Assembly: GCA_963377175.1 (NCBI GenBank)
Contig: CAUJNA010001247.1
Location: 339,606-403,605 of the forward strand
DNA from: Effrenium voratum
Taxonomy: Eukaryota > Sar > Dinophyceae > Suessiales > Symbiodiniaceae
Direction: 5' to 3'
Length of the DNA: 64,000 bases
Both the position numbers and the translations under genes were made by a program. Shown here piece by piece: positions 1 through 9,107 of the stretch. The stretch's first letter is position 1, and each line of letters begins with the position of its first letter. Under the pieces are notes generated by a model. It searched no databases, had not been told where the DNA came from, and was given only the letters and a program-made list of their open reading frames with translations.

Positions 1-582
1 CTGAAGCGTGCTTTCGGCTCAGGTGTCAGCCGCTGAGAGACGTTGCCCGGAATCGCCACCAACATGAGAAATGCCTCGGGCTATGGTCCGACTTTGTGCC
101 CATCACACCAATGATGTCTGCTGAGGCGTCATCTCTCGCAACGAATTGCAAATCACGAATCCTGCCACTCAGAAGCCGACATCCTGTGCGAGCATGCTCT
201 GGCTAAGACCTGGCTCACCGATCTCGGCCAAACATCTCGTCTCGTTCGACACATGCCGGATCTTCCAGCCCATCCGGCGCAGTCGGCTCGAAACACTGCG
301 GCCTTCCAGGTCTCCACTCACAAATGCAACATAGCACGTCTGCAGTCCATCGATTCCCAAGCAGCTTGACGACCAAAACTAGCGGCAAACAGGACTGTAG
401 GTTCTCCAGGTCTCACATCACAGTCGAGACTGGTCTTTGTTTCAACCAGCTCTTCAACCACCCCGCAAACAGCCCAGGAAAACAACCCCTGGCCAAGCCC
501 AGCCCAAACATCTCAAACACTTCAAATCAAGTTCAAGAAAAAATCCCCAAACCTAAAAGATCAGCCAAGCCGCGCAACCTGG
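1..582. other. Spacer, nothing recognised
   Basis: The short open frames on both strands show no domain, no repeat and no convincing exon structure. Confidence 0.4.
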
Positions 583-880
583 GGTGTGGCTCAAAACATG
601 GTACCCCAAAAATGGAACTTGCCCCTGACAAACTTGGAAAGGACTTCAAAAAAAAAACGGTGTCCAACTCCCGGTGATTTTCATTTTGTTTCCCCCATGG
701 GTCAAAAAATCGGTACCATTGGTTTTGACAACCACCGCCAACTCCCTCGCCCGGAAAAATCTGCGAAGTCTGGCCCATGCCCACCAGGCTGTGGTTGTCA
801 AAACCGTTTTGGGGTCCCATTTCGCTTGGTTGAATTCAGCACCCATTTTAGAACCTCTTGTGGCTGAATCGGACCGATTT
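583..880. repeat. Degenerate inverted-repeat element fragments
   Basis: The stretch contains GTGTGGCTCAAAA near 583, GGGTCAAAA followed by GGTACCATTGGTTTTGACAA near 698-733, and GGCTGTGGTTGTCAAAA near 788. These match the ends of the two short families found intact elsewhere in the window, GGCTGTGGCTCAAAA and GGCCATGGGTCAAAA. Boundaries cannot be set; they look like decayed or nested copies. Confidence 0.4.
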
Positions 881-1050
881 GGATTTCGAGCCACCCGCGG
901 AGCTCGTGGCGCCCGCTTCCCCGGCGGAGTCTTCAGCCTGGATCTGAAGGCCCCGGGCCCCCGCGGCGCTTGGAGCAGCACTGCCTGCTCCACCGGCACG
1001 CGCCGCCGGGGCCTTGGCATTGCGAGATCCAGACATCGCGCCACGGGGAT

Positions 1051-2325
1051 ACACCGTGGGATAAACCGGGGTTTGTGGGTTTTACAGAGGAAACCAGGGG
1101 GTTGTGGGTTTGCACAGGGGAGAAACCAGCTGTTTGTTGGTTTTCACATGGGAAAACATGGGTTTGTAGGTTTTTAAAGAGGAAACCAGGGGGCTGTGGG
1201 TTTGCACAGGGGAAAAAGGGGTTTGTTTGTTTTTACAGAAAAACCAGGGTTGTGGGTTTTTACAGGGGGAAATATGGGTTTATAGAGGAAACCAGGTTGT
1301 GGGTTTGCACAGGGGAAACCAAGGGGTTGTAGGATTTTCCATGGGAAAACATGGGGTTGTTGGTTTATACAGAGGAAACCAGGGTAGTAGGTTTTTACAA
1401 TGCAAAACATGGGTTTGTGGGTTTTTACAGAGGAAACGAGGGTGTTGGTTTGACAGAGGAAACCAGGCGGCTGTTGGTTTTTACAATGGAAAACATGGGT
1501 TTGTAGGTTTTTACAGAGGAAACCAGGAGGTTGTGGGCTTGCACAGGGGAAACCAGGAGGTTGTCGATTTTTACAAAGGAAACCAGGCGGTTGTAGGTTT
1601 TTACAGGGGAAACAGGGGTTTGTGGGTTTTTACAGAGGAAGCCAAGGCCGTTGGTTTTTACAGGGGAAAACATGGGTTTGTTTGGCTTTTACAGAGGAAC
1701 ATGGGTTTGTTGGTTTTTACAGGGGGAACCAGGAGGTTGGTTTTTACAAGGGAAAACATGGATTTGTTGGTTTTTACAGAGGAAACCAGGGTGTTCGTTT
1801 TTACAGAGGAAACCAGGCGGTCGTAGGTTTTTACAAGGGAAACATTGGTTTATAAGTTTTTACAGAGGAAACCAGAATGTGTGTTTATACAGAGGAAACC
1901 AAGCGGTTGTTGGTTTTTATAGAAAAAGACATGGGTTTGTGTGGTTTTACAGAGGAAACCAGGGTGTTGGTTTTTGTAGAGGAAACCAGGCGGTTGTTGG
2001 TTTTTACAAAAGAGAACATGGGTTTGTTGGTTTTTACAAGGAGGAAACCAGGGGTTGTCGGTTTTTACAGAGAAAAAATGGGTTTGTTGGTTTTCATAGA
2101 GGAAACCAGGGGTTGTTGGTTTTTACAAGGGAAACCAGGATTTTGTTGGATTTTACAGTGGAAACCAGGGGGTTGCGGGTCGTCACAGGGATAACATGGG
2201 TTTGTTGGCGTTTAGAGAGGAAAACGGTTTGTTGGTTTTACAGTGGAAACCATGGGCTTGTGGATTTTGGGGAAACCAGGCGGTTGTGGGTTTTTGCGGG
2301 GGAAAACATGGGTTTGTTTGTCTTT
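1051..2325. repeat. Diverged ~30-bp minisatellite, direct part
   Basis: About 40 degenerate units of roughly 29-32 bp are arranged in tandem. Two half-types tend to alternate: one has GGAAACCAGG then GGTTGTGGGTTTTTACA, the other has GGAAAACATGGGTTTGTTGG then TTTTTACA. Because the length is often near a multiple of three, several frames stay open and give Gly/Phe-rich peptides (GFYRGNQ, GFLQGKP). I read these as by-products of the repeat, not as genes. A lone unit recurs at about 8281-8305. Confidence 0.85.
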
Positions 2326-2483
2326 TTCAGAGCCTGTGAAAACCGACAAACCCATCATGGTTTCCCTGTAAAAACCCACAAATCCATTGTGTTTTTTTGT
2401 AAAAGCCCAAACCCATGTTTTCCTCTGTAAAAACCCAGAAACCCCTGGTTTCCCCTGTAAAAATCCACAACAAACCATGGGTT
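2326..2483. repeat. Same minisatellite in inverted orientation
   Basis: From about 2336 the sequence becomes the reverse complement of the array: AAACCGACAAACCC, GGTTTCCCTGTAAAAACCC, ATGTTTTCCTCTGTAAAAAC. At least four inverted units follow the direct array with only a few bases between, so the arms could form a large hairpin. Confidence 0.8.
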
Positions 2484-2718
2484 TGAGTAGCAATCAAAAC
2501 CCGGTACAAAAATGGTCCACCCAGAACCATGTAAAGCATTAAGAAAGCGGATATCCGCAGCTATTTATGGTTGGGATTGCCCCTAACCTTCATGTAGCCG
2601 GGTTTTGTGGCTAGCAAGAGCAAGATGCCAAGTCTGAAGCGCGTGAGACACAAGACACATTGGTCCTGAAGCAAATAAATATGGGTATCATGACAAATCA
2701 AAATCGAAATAAACAAGC

Positions 2719-3663
2719 TCAAGTCAGCATTTCCAAGATGACATGCAGAGCCGAGATTTGAGTGCAAAGGGACGCGAGCTGCACATCAATCTGGGCCGCA
2801 TTAAGGCCAACATCCGAGACAACCTTACATGGAGGGTGTCTCGAGATGTGACTAAACCTGCACCAAGGAATTTCGTAAGTACATAACGTACACGTAGGGT
2901 AATCAGTTCCAAAAGCATGGAAAGGCGCAGAGAAGACCGCTTTGCGCTTCTTCCATCCGTAAGCGAAAGTTTCTCTCCTGGCAATAGCACACTTGACTCG
3001 TCTGATAGCAGTAGAGTCAAGTACCTGTTTCATTTGAGTTTTGTCCAGCTTAACCCAGAATTCCAAAGGAATACATTCCATGAATCTGGTCCGAATAAGA
3101 GAGGCGGCACTTTGAGTCTGAATGCTCAAAGTTGCATCAAGATGAAAGCCAAGGTTGGTCCCAAAGGGACAAACCTCACCCGTACCCGGGAGTTGCGCTG
3201 AAGCCTGCTTCTGCACAGAGCGCACGTTGCGAAAAAGAAACGAAAACTCATCCATCGTTCTCCAATCCAGAATGCAATCGTAGAGTTCGTCCATTTTCAC
3301 ATGTAGCTTTTTAAGCGGAGCACCTTTGAGAAAGGGCTGCGTATTCAAGTTAATTACCTTTTTCATGGCGGCGCTCATGGCGTCATGCCGACATAGTTTC
3401 CATCCAGAGCGCGTTGTAAGAACAGCTGGCCATGAAGGCAAAAGAACTTTCTCAGATTGAGTGTTCTGAAAGACAGCGCAGTGCGGAAGGCGCCGCCTAA
3501 CAAGTCCGTTCCAGAGCATTCGAAGTTTCCATTGAGCCTGTTTAAGAGTACGACAACGCTTGAGGAACGTAGCGCCTTTCCCACTGATAAGCAAAAAGCA
3601 TATCAATGTCTCCAGCCAGGTAGGGGGCTCCGTATTGAATTTTCCATGCGCAAGGTCGGTCAT
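2719..3663 (-). CDS. Hypothetical 314-aa protein
   Basis: This is an uninterrupted ATG frame of 314 codons and the most downstream of a run of minus-strand frames between 8.2 and 2.7 kb. I recognise no domain. The protein is basic and rich in Cys and His toward the C-terminus (two CxxC-type pairs near YPTCTLCTYEIPWC, then HISRHPPC), which could be a metal-binding knuckle, though this is only a visual impression. Its position and strand suggest it belongs to the same unit as the OTU/Tpt1 frames upstream, perhaps as the last segment of a transposon-borne or decayed gene. No reverse transcriptase, endonuclease or transposase motif is seen. Confidence 0.4.
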   Translation of the reverse strand: MTDLAHGKFNTEPPTWLETLICFLLISGKGATFLKRCRTLKQAQWKLRMLWNGLVRRRLPHCAVFQNTQSEKVLLPSWPAVLTTRSGWKLCRHDAMSAAMKKVINLNTQPFLKGAPLKKLHVKMDELYDCILDWRTMDEFSFLFRNVRSVQKQASAQLPGTGEVCPFGTNLGFHLDATLSIQTQSAASLIRTRFMECIPLEFWVKLDKTQMKQVLDSTAIRRVKCAIARRETFAYGWKKRKAVFSAPFHAFGTDYPTCTLCTYEIPWCRFSHISRHPPCKVVSDVGLNAAQIDVQLASLCTQISALHVILEMLT

Positions 3664-3870
3664 ACTACCACCCCAGTCCTCGGCAAAGGGGAGTCAGGCA
3701 GCGCAACTTGCCGGCGCCAAGCAACCACGACGGCGTCAGCAGCCTGCCGGTGAGCAAAAACATCAATTGTTGTTAGCGGAATACTCATTGAACTCTGCTG
3801 CGCCTCATCAGGAAGTTGATCAACTAAGACATCCTGCTTGTGACGTCTACCAATTTGCAATGCTGCCCAA

Positions 3871-4395
3871 TCACGAAGGAGTACAGAGCAGTACCTTTTG
3901 CCCTCCGGGCCACTGTTTTTTGATATGCTCAGCCAATGCCGTTTGTAGCAAACAACATACGCCTAGAGCAGCTCTTCCATTCAGCCCGCTGCGTCCAGAT
4001 ATGGGGCCAATCATTCCTCTGTTGCTGCCAGTGTGGACAGTCCCAGAGGCCATCCTTGCCTTTCCGCAATTGATCATTGGAAGTTTACTAGGACTGGTCC
4101 TCTCTCTCTGCACAGGTTCTCTGCGTGGGCTCAAATCTGATAACTCTTCTTTCCCATCCAAAGTTGAAAGGGGCCTCAGCAAAAGGAGGAGGGATATGAG
4201 ATCTGACCAGAATTTCAACGCCTCCCTTCCGAAATCGACAAGATTGGGGCATGACTTCCCCCTTCCACCCAATAGCTCCACAATGTCAGCGACGTCCTCA
4301 TCAATAAAATGTGAGGGTAGATCGCTGATCCTGTCAAGGGGAGTAGGGAATTGTCCAAGATCCGATTTCATTTTCTCATATAACTGCGATGGCAC
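3871..4395 (-). CDS. Hypothetical ORF in minus-strand cluster
   Basis: An open frame of 174 codons whose start overlaps the preceding frame (4368-4619). The N-terminal part is acidic and helical-looking (MKSDLGQFPTPLDRISDLPS). The middle has a Leu run, and the C-terminal part is basic. A second minus-strand frame covers 3660-3860 immediately downstream (QDVLVDQLPDEAQQ), and the segment reading RHWLSISKNSGPEGKRY lies in that other frame near 3890-3945. Coding potential therefore appears to switch frame here, as expected for small frameshifts or introns. Function unknown. Confidence 0.3.
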   Translation of the reverse strand: MPSQLYEKMKSDLGQFPTPLDRISDLPSHFIDEDVADIVELLGGRGKSCPNLVDFGREALKFWSDLISLLLLLRPLSTLDGKEELSDLSPRREPVQRERTSPSKLPMINCGKARMASGTVHTGSNRGMIGPISGRSGLNGRAALGVCCLLQTALAEHIKKQWPGGQKVLLCTPS

Positions 4396-4619
4396 TCTAA
4401 GGGCCCAGGTGTTGCTAGATTGGAAAAGTCCATAATGCTCATCATTTTAGTTTGCAAAATCCTCAGCTTCGGAGGCATCCATTTGCTTCCCATTCCTGCG
4501 CAACCAAACTGGTTTGAAAGGCAACGTGACACCCTTGGTGTTGAAGGGCAGGATTGCGACATGATAGGCTTGACGTCATCAAAAGCAAGCCTAGCACTCA
4601 CACGCCACTCTCCGTTCAA
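4368..4619 (-). CDS. Short hypothetical ORF in minus-strand cluster
   Basis: An 83-codon frame lying between, and slightly overlapping, its neighbours on the same strand. No domain is seen. It is kept only because the consecutive same-strand frames from 8.2 to 2.7 kb look like pieces of one longer unit. Confidence 0.22.
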   Translation of the reverse strand: MNGEWRVSARLAFDDVKPIMSQSCPSTPRVSRCLSNQFGCAGMGSKWMPPKLRILQTKMMSIMDFSNLATPGPLECHRSYMRK

Positions 4620-4662
4620 ATGCCTGAAATACCAACAATCAAAAATGCGATGCTTGAGTTTG

Positions 4663-5218
4663 CTAGTAATCCAAGTGCGGACAGCTGCCGTCTGCCTGGC
4701 CCTGTAGCGCTAAGGAAAATATCATCCTGAGAACTAATACGAACGCGAATCGCACTGGTTCTTTGGACAATAGAAAAGGGACAAAGCAAATGTTCTTGCT
4801 TGAATCTGACGACCTGGCAACGAGGTGCTGGACCTCCTTCACATCATTTGCAAGATAAATACCGTCAACGCTGGGGTCAAACTCTTCAATTTGCCTGACA
4901 GCAAAATTCCAATCCTCTTGGATGAGCGAAAACACCGGCGCATCGGCGTCATCCTTGCTCTTCCCCTTTCCCTTTCCCTTACGCTGCGGATCCTCCACCC
5001 GTCCTTCAGCAGGCTTACAGCACCCTTAGCGTCGCCCTTAGACTTGCCCTTCTCATGGTTCCGCACTCGAGGAGGGCCGTCTTTGTCCGGTTGCTTAGCA
5101 GTGGCACCTTTCCCCTTACCATACCAATACGCTTACCAGCAGCATGGAGCATTTCGCAGATCCGTTGCCTGTTATCACACGATTGGATCTTCGTTTTCAG
5201 CTTTCCGTCAATAACCAA
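4663..5218 (-). CDS. Hypothetical KGKGKSK-containing segment, frame-shifted
   Basis: The frame 4998-4663 begins with a basic GKGKGKSK stretch, then a folded-looking region (NFAVRQIEEFDPSVDGIYLA, then NDVKEVQHLVARSSDSSKN). The frames 5218-5015 and 5066-4839 continue upstream with similar Lys/Gly-rich sequence (HEKGKSKGDAKG). I infer one basic, possibly nucleic-acid-binding segment split by frameshifts. Lys/Gly-rich linkers of this type are common in dinoflagellate mobile-element proteins, but no enzymatic motif is present. Confidence 0.3.
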
Positions 5219-5314
5219 AAGGGCGCGAATTAGCTTAGAGGTGTAGCGGACACCAGCAGTAGCGGGTCTCTGAACAATCCTACCAATTTCTGCATCTGTG
5301 TCAGCACCTCCTCC

Positions 5315-5701
5315 CTACAAAAGCAAAAGCGCCATGAGAATAAATCCCACACCGACATTGTAGGAAACGTCACCGAGCGACCCACCCCGAAACCTCTTAG
5401 GGGGGGTAGAGTCATCAGTAAATTCCTTCACATCATCAGGGCTGAAAGGCAACCTCGTAGCATCTGAGAGTGCAGTAACAGTATCTCCCAATCTTTTATT
5501 CTCCTCAACGAGGGCAACAATGGTTTGAGATTGCTGCTGCAACCTCTCAGAAAGCCTATCGTTCCGTCTACGCAATTCACGATGTACAGCAAGAGCCCGC
5601 TCCAAAGCGTTTTGCGCGTCAAGGCAACAACGAGTCAGCTCCCTGTCCAAAGTGTCACTTGCATCATCAGTGTTGTTATCCTCCATGCCCCCATCTAACA
5701 C
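5315..5701 (-). CDS. Coiled-coil protein segment with C-terminal hydrophobic tail
   Basis: The frame opens with GTG at 5701, 7 nt inside the end of the upstream frame; the first ATG is five codons on. It encodes an acidic N-terminus, then a heptad-rich helix (LERALAVHRELRRRNDRLSE, continuing LQQQSQTIVALVEENKRL) typical of a coiled coil, and ends with a hydrophobic tail (GVGFILMALLLL) that could be a membrane anchor or an artefact of reading past an exon. Function unknown. Confidence 0.35.
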   Translation of the reverse strand: MLDGGMEDNNTDDASDTLDRELTRCCLDAQNALERALAVHRELRRRNDRLSERLQQQSQTIVALVEENKRLGDTVTALSDATRLPFSPDDVKEFTDDSTPPKRFRGGSLGDVSYNVGVGFILMALLLL

Positions 5702-6192
5702 AGAGGGATGACCCGAACATATTGCACAATGGTTTCAAACATCCAGTCAGGACATCCAGCACATGCCATAAGATGCGGAACATCATCCTGGCTTTGGCAA
5801 TGATAAATAGTCACCGCATTGATCCGAAAAGCCTCAAGAACCCCCCGCGCAATTTCCTCATGAGAGTTAACCAAGGCCCTGGCAACAACTCCGGAAATTT
5901 CCCGGGAGCCGATTCGATCCGAACTGCTCCCAGCCCCATCCGACGACCGGAAGCAAGACTCATTCTCGTTGTAGCTGTGCGAAAGTGCAGCACCATCAAC
6001 ATCAGAAGCTCCCGCAGAGGGAACCTGCAAAGGCAGATCGGGACTTTCCGGAGAAGTGTCGATTCTCCATGCAAGGGGACGGGGCGACTCTGAGTGATCA
6101 GAAGAGTCCTCGTTATGCAATCTTGCAGCAATTCTACAAAGCAAATCAAATGCAATTCCAGAGTCCTCAGAGGCTTTCTTGTCCACATACAT
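5695..6192 (-). CDS. Hypothetical Ser/Asp-rich ORF in minus-strand cluster
   Basis: A 165-codon open frame that overlaps its upstream neighbour by 26 nt and its downstream neighbour by 7 nt, both on the same strand. The first 100 residues are Ser/Asp/Pro-rich and look disordered. The C-terminal 60 residues look folded (REISGVVARALVNSHEEIAR, then GVLEAFRINAVTIYHC) and contain Cys/His pairs. I do not recognise the family. Tight overlap with both neighbours suggests one gene read with frame changes, or compact packing like that of an element. Confidence 0.35.
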   Translation of the reverse strand: MYVDKKASEDSGIAFDLLCRIAARLHNEDSSDHSESPRPLAWRIDTSPESPDLPLQVPSAGASDVDGAALSHSYNENESCFRSSDGAGSSSDRIGSREISGVVARALVNSHEEIARGVLEAFRINAVTIYHCQSQDDVPHLMACAGCPDWMFETIVQYVRVIPLC

Positions 6193-6676
6193 GTCTCATG
6201 TGCCAGTAAAGGGATTGAAAAGCCCCAATAACTCTATTTTGCCGCAGGTGGAAATTTCTCTCATGGGATTCTAACATCTGATCCATGGGATTGTAGAAGT
6301 AATCAGGGTTCTCAATTTCACTGGATTCTTCCACTTCAAACTCCATGTCACCCACATTCAACAACTGCTATTGAATGAAACGAGCCTTGATAAAGGGAAT
6401 ACCCGTAACACGCGCCATCTCATCAGTGGGCATCTGAACAATGTCATCGATTCGTCTAAGCGGTCCGAGCCTTGCCATTTTTCCAGCCATTGGTTCCGCG
6501 GGCGTAACCTGAATCACATCAACAACATTTCTGTAGTCAAGAAAAGTGTCTTGTTCCATGTCATCCATACCAGCGTGAAAATGACAAACGGCAGGAAGGA
6601 ACTGAAAATCCTCCCCCTCATACATTCCGTCATGAAACATAAATCCCAACAGCTGGAAGTTCAGCTTTCTCCCCAT
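6167..6676 (-). CDS. Two abutting hypothetical ORFs (6676-6368 and 6364-6167)
   Basis: Frame 6676-6368 starts with ATG and has 102 codons. It is His/Asp-rich and folded-looking (VCHFHAGMDDMEQDTFLDY, VVDVIQVTPAEPMAGKMARL). Frame 6364-6167 follows after a 3-nt gap, is acidic (EFEVEESSEIENPDYFYNP) and reads toward the next frame. No domain assignment is possible. Together with the flanking frames they keep the minus strand almost continuously open. Confidence 0.3.
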
Positions 6677-6720
6677 TCGGCGCCTCCAATAAGTACCTTT
6701 TCCGGACCAACGGGCACTCC

Positions 6721-7983
6721 TCAGCCTCCATTCTCCATCCCTTCAGGAGAGAACTCTGACTCCTCTATTGCACATTCTCCCATCCAATGAATTGCGCGCC
6801 CGACGTCCAAGCGCTTCCTGCATGTAACACCCTCGCCACCTCTCGTCGAATCACCAGCAAACCACTCCCAGTGCCAAGGATGCCTACGCCTCACGGGCGT
6901 GCGGCTCCTCGAGCCCTGCCCCTGCGGAACGCCGTCAAGGAAGTGCACATAGGTGGCACGCTTAAGCGTCAACCCATCGATATCAGCTATCTCATGTATA
7001 TCCTCACGCAAAAGACCCTTTGAATGACCTTGCACAGCCCGAATGAGTCGAACGCCATTGACAACCCTTATCTCAAACCTTCCTTTCTTGTCAACACGAA
7101 CAACGCCCTCCACCTGATCAGCAGTGAGCCCACGCCGCAGATGCGTAACTGCATCGATTGTTGTGTACCCGAGCTCATCAGAAGGGAGGTTCAGCTGTTT
7201 AACTCCGTGCCGCAAAGCCCAAGTAAGCCACAAGGCATGCTTCTCTAAAAAGGTCGATTGTCGTTTCTCTGTACGAGGAGCTCCTCCACAACAAACCCGT
7301 AGCGACGATTCCTGGAGGTTCAGATGTTTAACTCCAGAGACCACGCCTCGCTGCACCTTGGATTGTTCTTCGCCCATCTGCTCAAAACCTTCTCCCATCC
7401 ATGGCTCAATGAACCCTTGAACTGACTCGGGGCTGGTGCCAAAATGCAAATGCCAGTCACGTCCATCAAGGCCACCGATTTCACACGCCGCCCAATCCAT
7501 CGAGTCGCTGGCTGAATAAACCCTGACGTCGCGCAACTGCCCAAAGTGGTCAAGATGAGGCCGGATGTTAATGGGAGGCCTGCCTTCCGATTGCAAGGGC
7601 CGAAAGTGCACCATTGTACCACTGTAAATACTGCAAGCGCCATCCGATTGCTTAAGCACAACGATCTCCCTCTTCAAAGCATCAGCAGCAGCTTGTACAG
7701 ACCTCTCATCCGCCCAAGCATCATTGCGACGTTGCTTGATCAAGAGATCTCCACTCAAACAAAAGGATTTCAAGCGTCTCCACATCCTCTGATCCCCAAA
7801 AAAAGCACCCGCCAAGGCCCTCCAAAAGCAGGCCCCTCTCCCGGAATTTGCACAACGCCGGCCCGAATAACCGCCTGCCACACTTGCGGCGATCCATCCA
7901 CATCTGCACCCATTGCCGGTGTTTCGCGCCCACGAGTCATCTGCTCCGGCTGCTCTGTCTCCGTCAAATAAAAGAAGGCACAA
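6721..7983 (-). CDS. OTU-like cysteine peptidase fused to Tpt1/KptA-like RNA 2'-phosphotransferase, frameshifted
   Basis: The first part matches an OTU deubiquitinase: GACFWRALAGAFFGD carries the nucleophile Cys in its usual G-x-C-F-x-R-A-L context. A region reading AAADALKREIVVLKQ follows, and a late His in PPINIRPHLDHFGQL is the likely catalytic His. The second part matches the Tpt1/KptA N-lobe: KHALWLTWALRHGVKQLNL, GYTTIDAVTHLRRGLTADQV, KGRFEI and the diagnostic RAVQGHS. The family HGT segment that should follow is absent; GLTLKRATYVHFLDG then resembles the GL..R.HVHF motif. A C-lobe-like stretch (GLLVIRREVARVLHAGSA, 6765-6872) lies in another frame, so a second frameshift is likely. Tpt1 removes the tRNA splice-junction 2'-phosphate using NAD+. 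The frame here has no early ATG (it opens with TTG) and continues an upstream frame. It may be a pseudogene or contain assembly indels. Confidence 0.6.
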   Translation of the reverse strand: MCLLLFDGDRAAGADDSWARNTGNGCRCGWIAASVAGGYSGRRCANSGRGACFWRALAGAFFGDQRMWRRLKSFCLSGDLLIKQRRNDAWADERSVQAAADALKREIVVLKQSDGACSIYSGTMVHFRPLQSEGRPPINIRPHLDHFGQLRDVRVYSASDSMDWAACEIGGLDGRDWHLHFGTSPESVQGFIEPWMGEGFEQMGEEQSKVQRGVVSGVKHLNLQESSLRVCCGGAPRTEKRQSTFLEKHALWLTWALRHGVKQLNLPSDELGYTTIDAVTHLRRGLTADQVEGVVRVDKKGRFEIRVVNGVRLIRAVQGHSKGLLREDIHEIADIDGLTLKRATYVHFLDGVPQGQGSRSRTPVRRRHPWHWEWFAGDSTRGGEGVTCRKRLDVGRAIHWMGECAIEESEFSPEGMENGG

Positions 7984-8204
7984 ATCCGAAATACCAGCTG
8001 TACCACATCTTCCTGATCATATTCAATAGTACCGATCTGAACTCCATCGACTGCCAATGAAATAGAAGAAAAGAATTGAATGAGCACAAAAAGGATCACA
8101 AAGATCCAACCATACGAAAAGAAACTCCGAAACGCCACGCGATGTCCCACATCACTCAAATCGTAGCCCCCTTTTCGTTCAGTTCCTCCAGAACAAGGAC
8201 CCAT
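7770..8204 (-). CDS. Membrane-anchor N-terminus of the OTU/Tpt1 protein
   Basis: ATG at 8204. Residues about 28-51 form one hydrophobic segment (SYGWIFVILFVLIQFFSSIS). The frame then runs through an acidic region to AVIRAGVVQIPGEG at about 7838, which is the expected lead-in to the OTU Cys motif (VQIPGEG followed by ACFWRAL). The Cys motif lies one frame away, across a GGGG tract on the minus strand (plus 7833-7836). Adding one G to that tract would join the two frames. I infer a single membrane-tethered OTU/Tpt1 protein carrying a one-base deletion or an assembly error. The rest of this frame downstream of 7830 is probably out of frame. Confidence 0.5.
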   Translation of the reverse strand: MGPCSGGTERKGGYDLSDVGHRVAFRSFFSYGWIFVILFVLIQFFSSISLAVDGVQIGTIEYDQEDVVQLVFRICAFFYLTETEQPEQMTRGRETPAMGADVDGSPQVWQAVIRAGVVQIPGEGPAFGGPWRVLFLGIRGCGDA

Positions 8205-9107
8205 GGCCTCCCTAGGGTCAGAAAGAACTGAAACAGCCACTACCGCACGAAGGCAAGGAGCCGAAATAGCTGTTTTGATTGTGTGTTTGTTGGGTTTTTA
8301 CATGGAGATTCCATCAGAACGTTGATTGGTAATTTGCAGGGGAATCAAATCAGAAACAAGGGTTTCTGAACGGTGGTGCGAGATGGATTTCGTCCAGCCA
8401 CGGTAGCATTGGCGCACCTAGTCCTGGTGTCTGGAAAACCTCTGTTTGATTGCAAGGTTGCAGTGTGCCATTAAATGTATGTTTTTCACGCCAGCAGGAA
8501 TGCTATACAAAGTGAATATTGTGTTGTTTGACTCTCTGCAAGTCAACGCGCCACTATGTCTTCTATATATATACAATGATTACAACAGGCAGCAGGCAAC
8601 AGTGTCCCGTCACATGTTGTCGGATGGCTTGCATATTATGATGCACGAATGCTCAGTCAAATGCTCCGGAAGTTTTCGGAATCTTCTCCGGGTTATCCGC
8701 AGAATTTGGGTTGCCTCGGGTGCCGAGCATTCAAACACTCTGAAGAAGGCGGATTCTCAGTTGCCCCAACCCGCAGTTTACTCAATGACGCAGCTTCTGG
8801 AACCCTCTGGATTGCCAGCGGATTTTGGAACCCTCCGGACCAGCCGATTGATTTCTCTGGAACCTTCCGGAACTCACATTTACGTGCGGTTTCCAGTCTT
8901 TAGGTTGAAATATCACCACCACATGTTCTTGCTAATAAAGAAAAAATATCGATGAGCAAACAGAAAGCATCACGCGCTTGTGGGTGCAAGCCAAGCGACA
9001 AAGAGGAAGCCACCGCGGGTCGCAGGAAGCAAATAAGGCCGAGCGGGTCGTCCTCGCCTTCCTGCATCTCAGGGCAAGCCAGCAAGAAATCCAGGCTGTG
9101 CTCTCTC
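8205..9107. other. Spacer with TTCCGGA-rich stretch
   Basis: No gene is supported. A stray unit of the 1-2.5 kb minisatellite (GTTTGTTGGGTTTTTACATGG) is near 8285. From 8660 to 8880 variants of CTCCGGAA and GGAACCCTCCGGA recur irregularly about every 20-60 bp, a degenerate low-copy satellite. Confidence 0.4.

Noticed and set aside
1227..2430. Gly/Phe-rich plus-strand frames of 199 and 259 codons
   Set aside because: They follow the ~30-bp minisatellite and are open in more than one frame.
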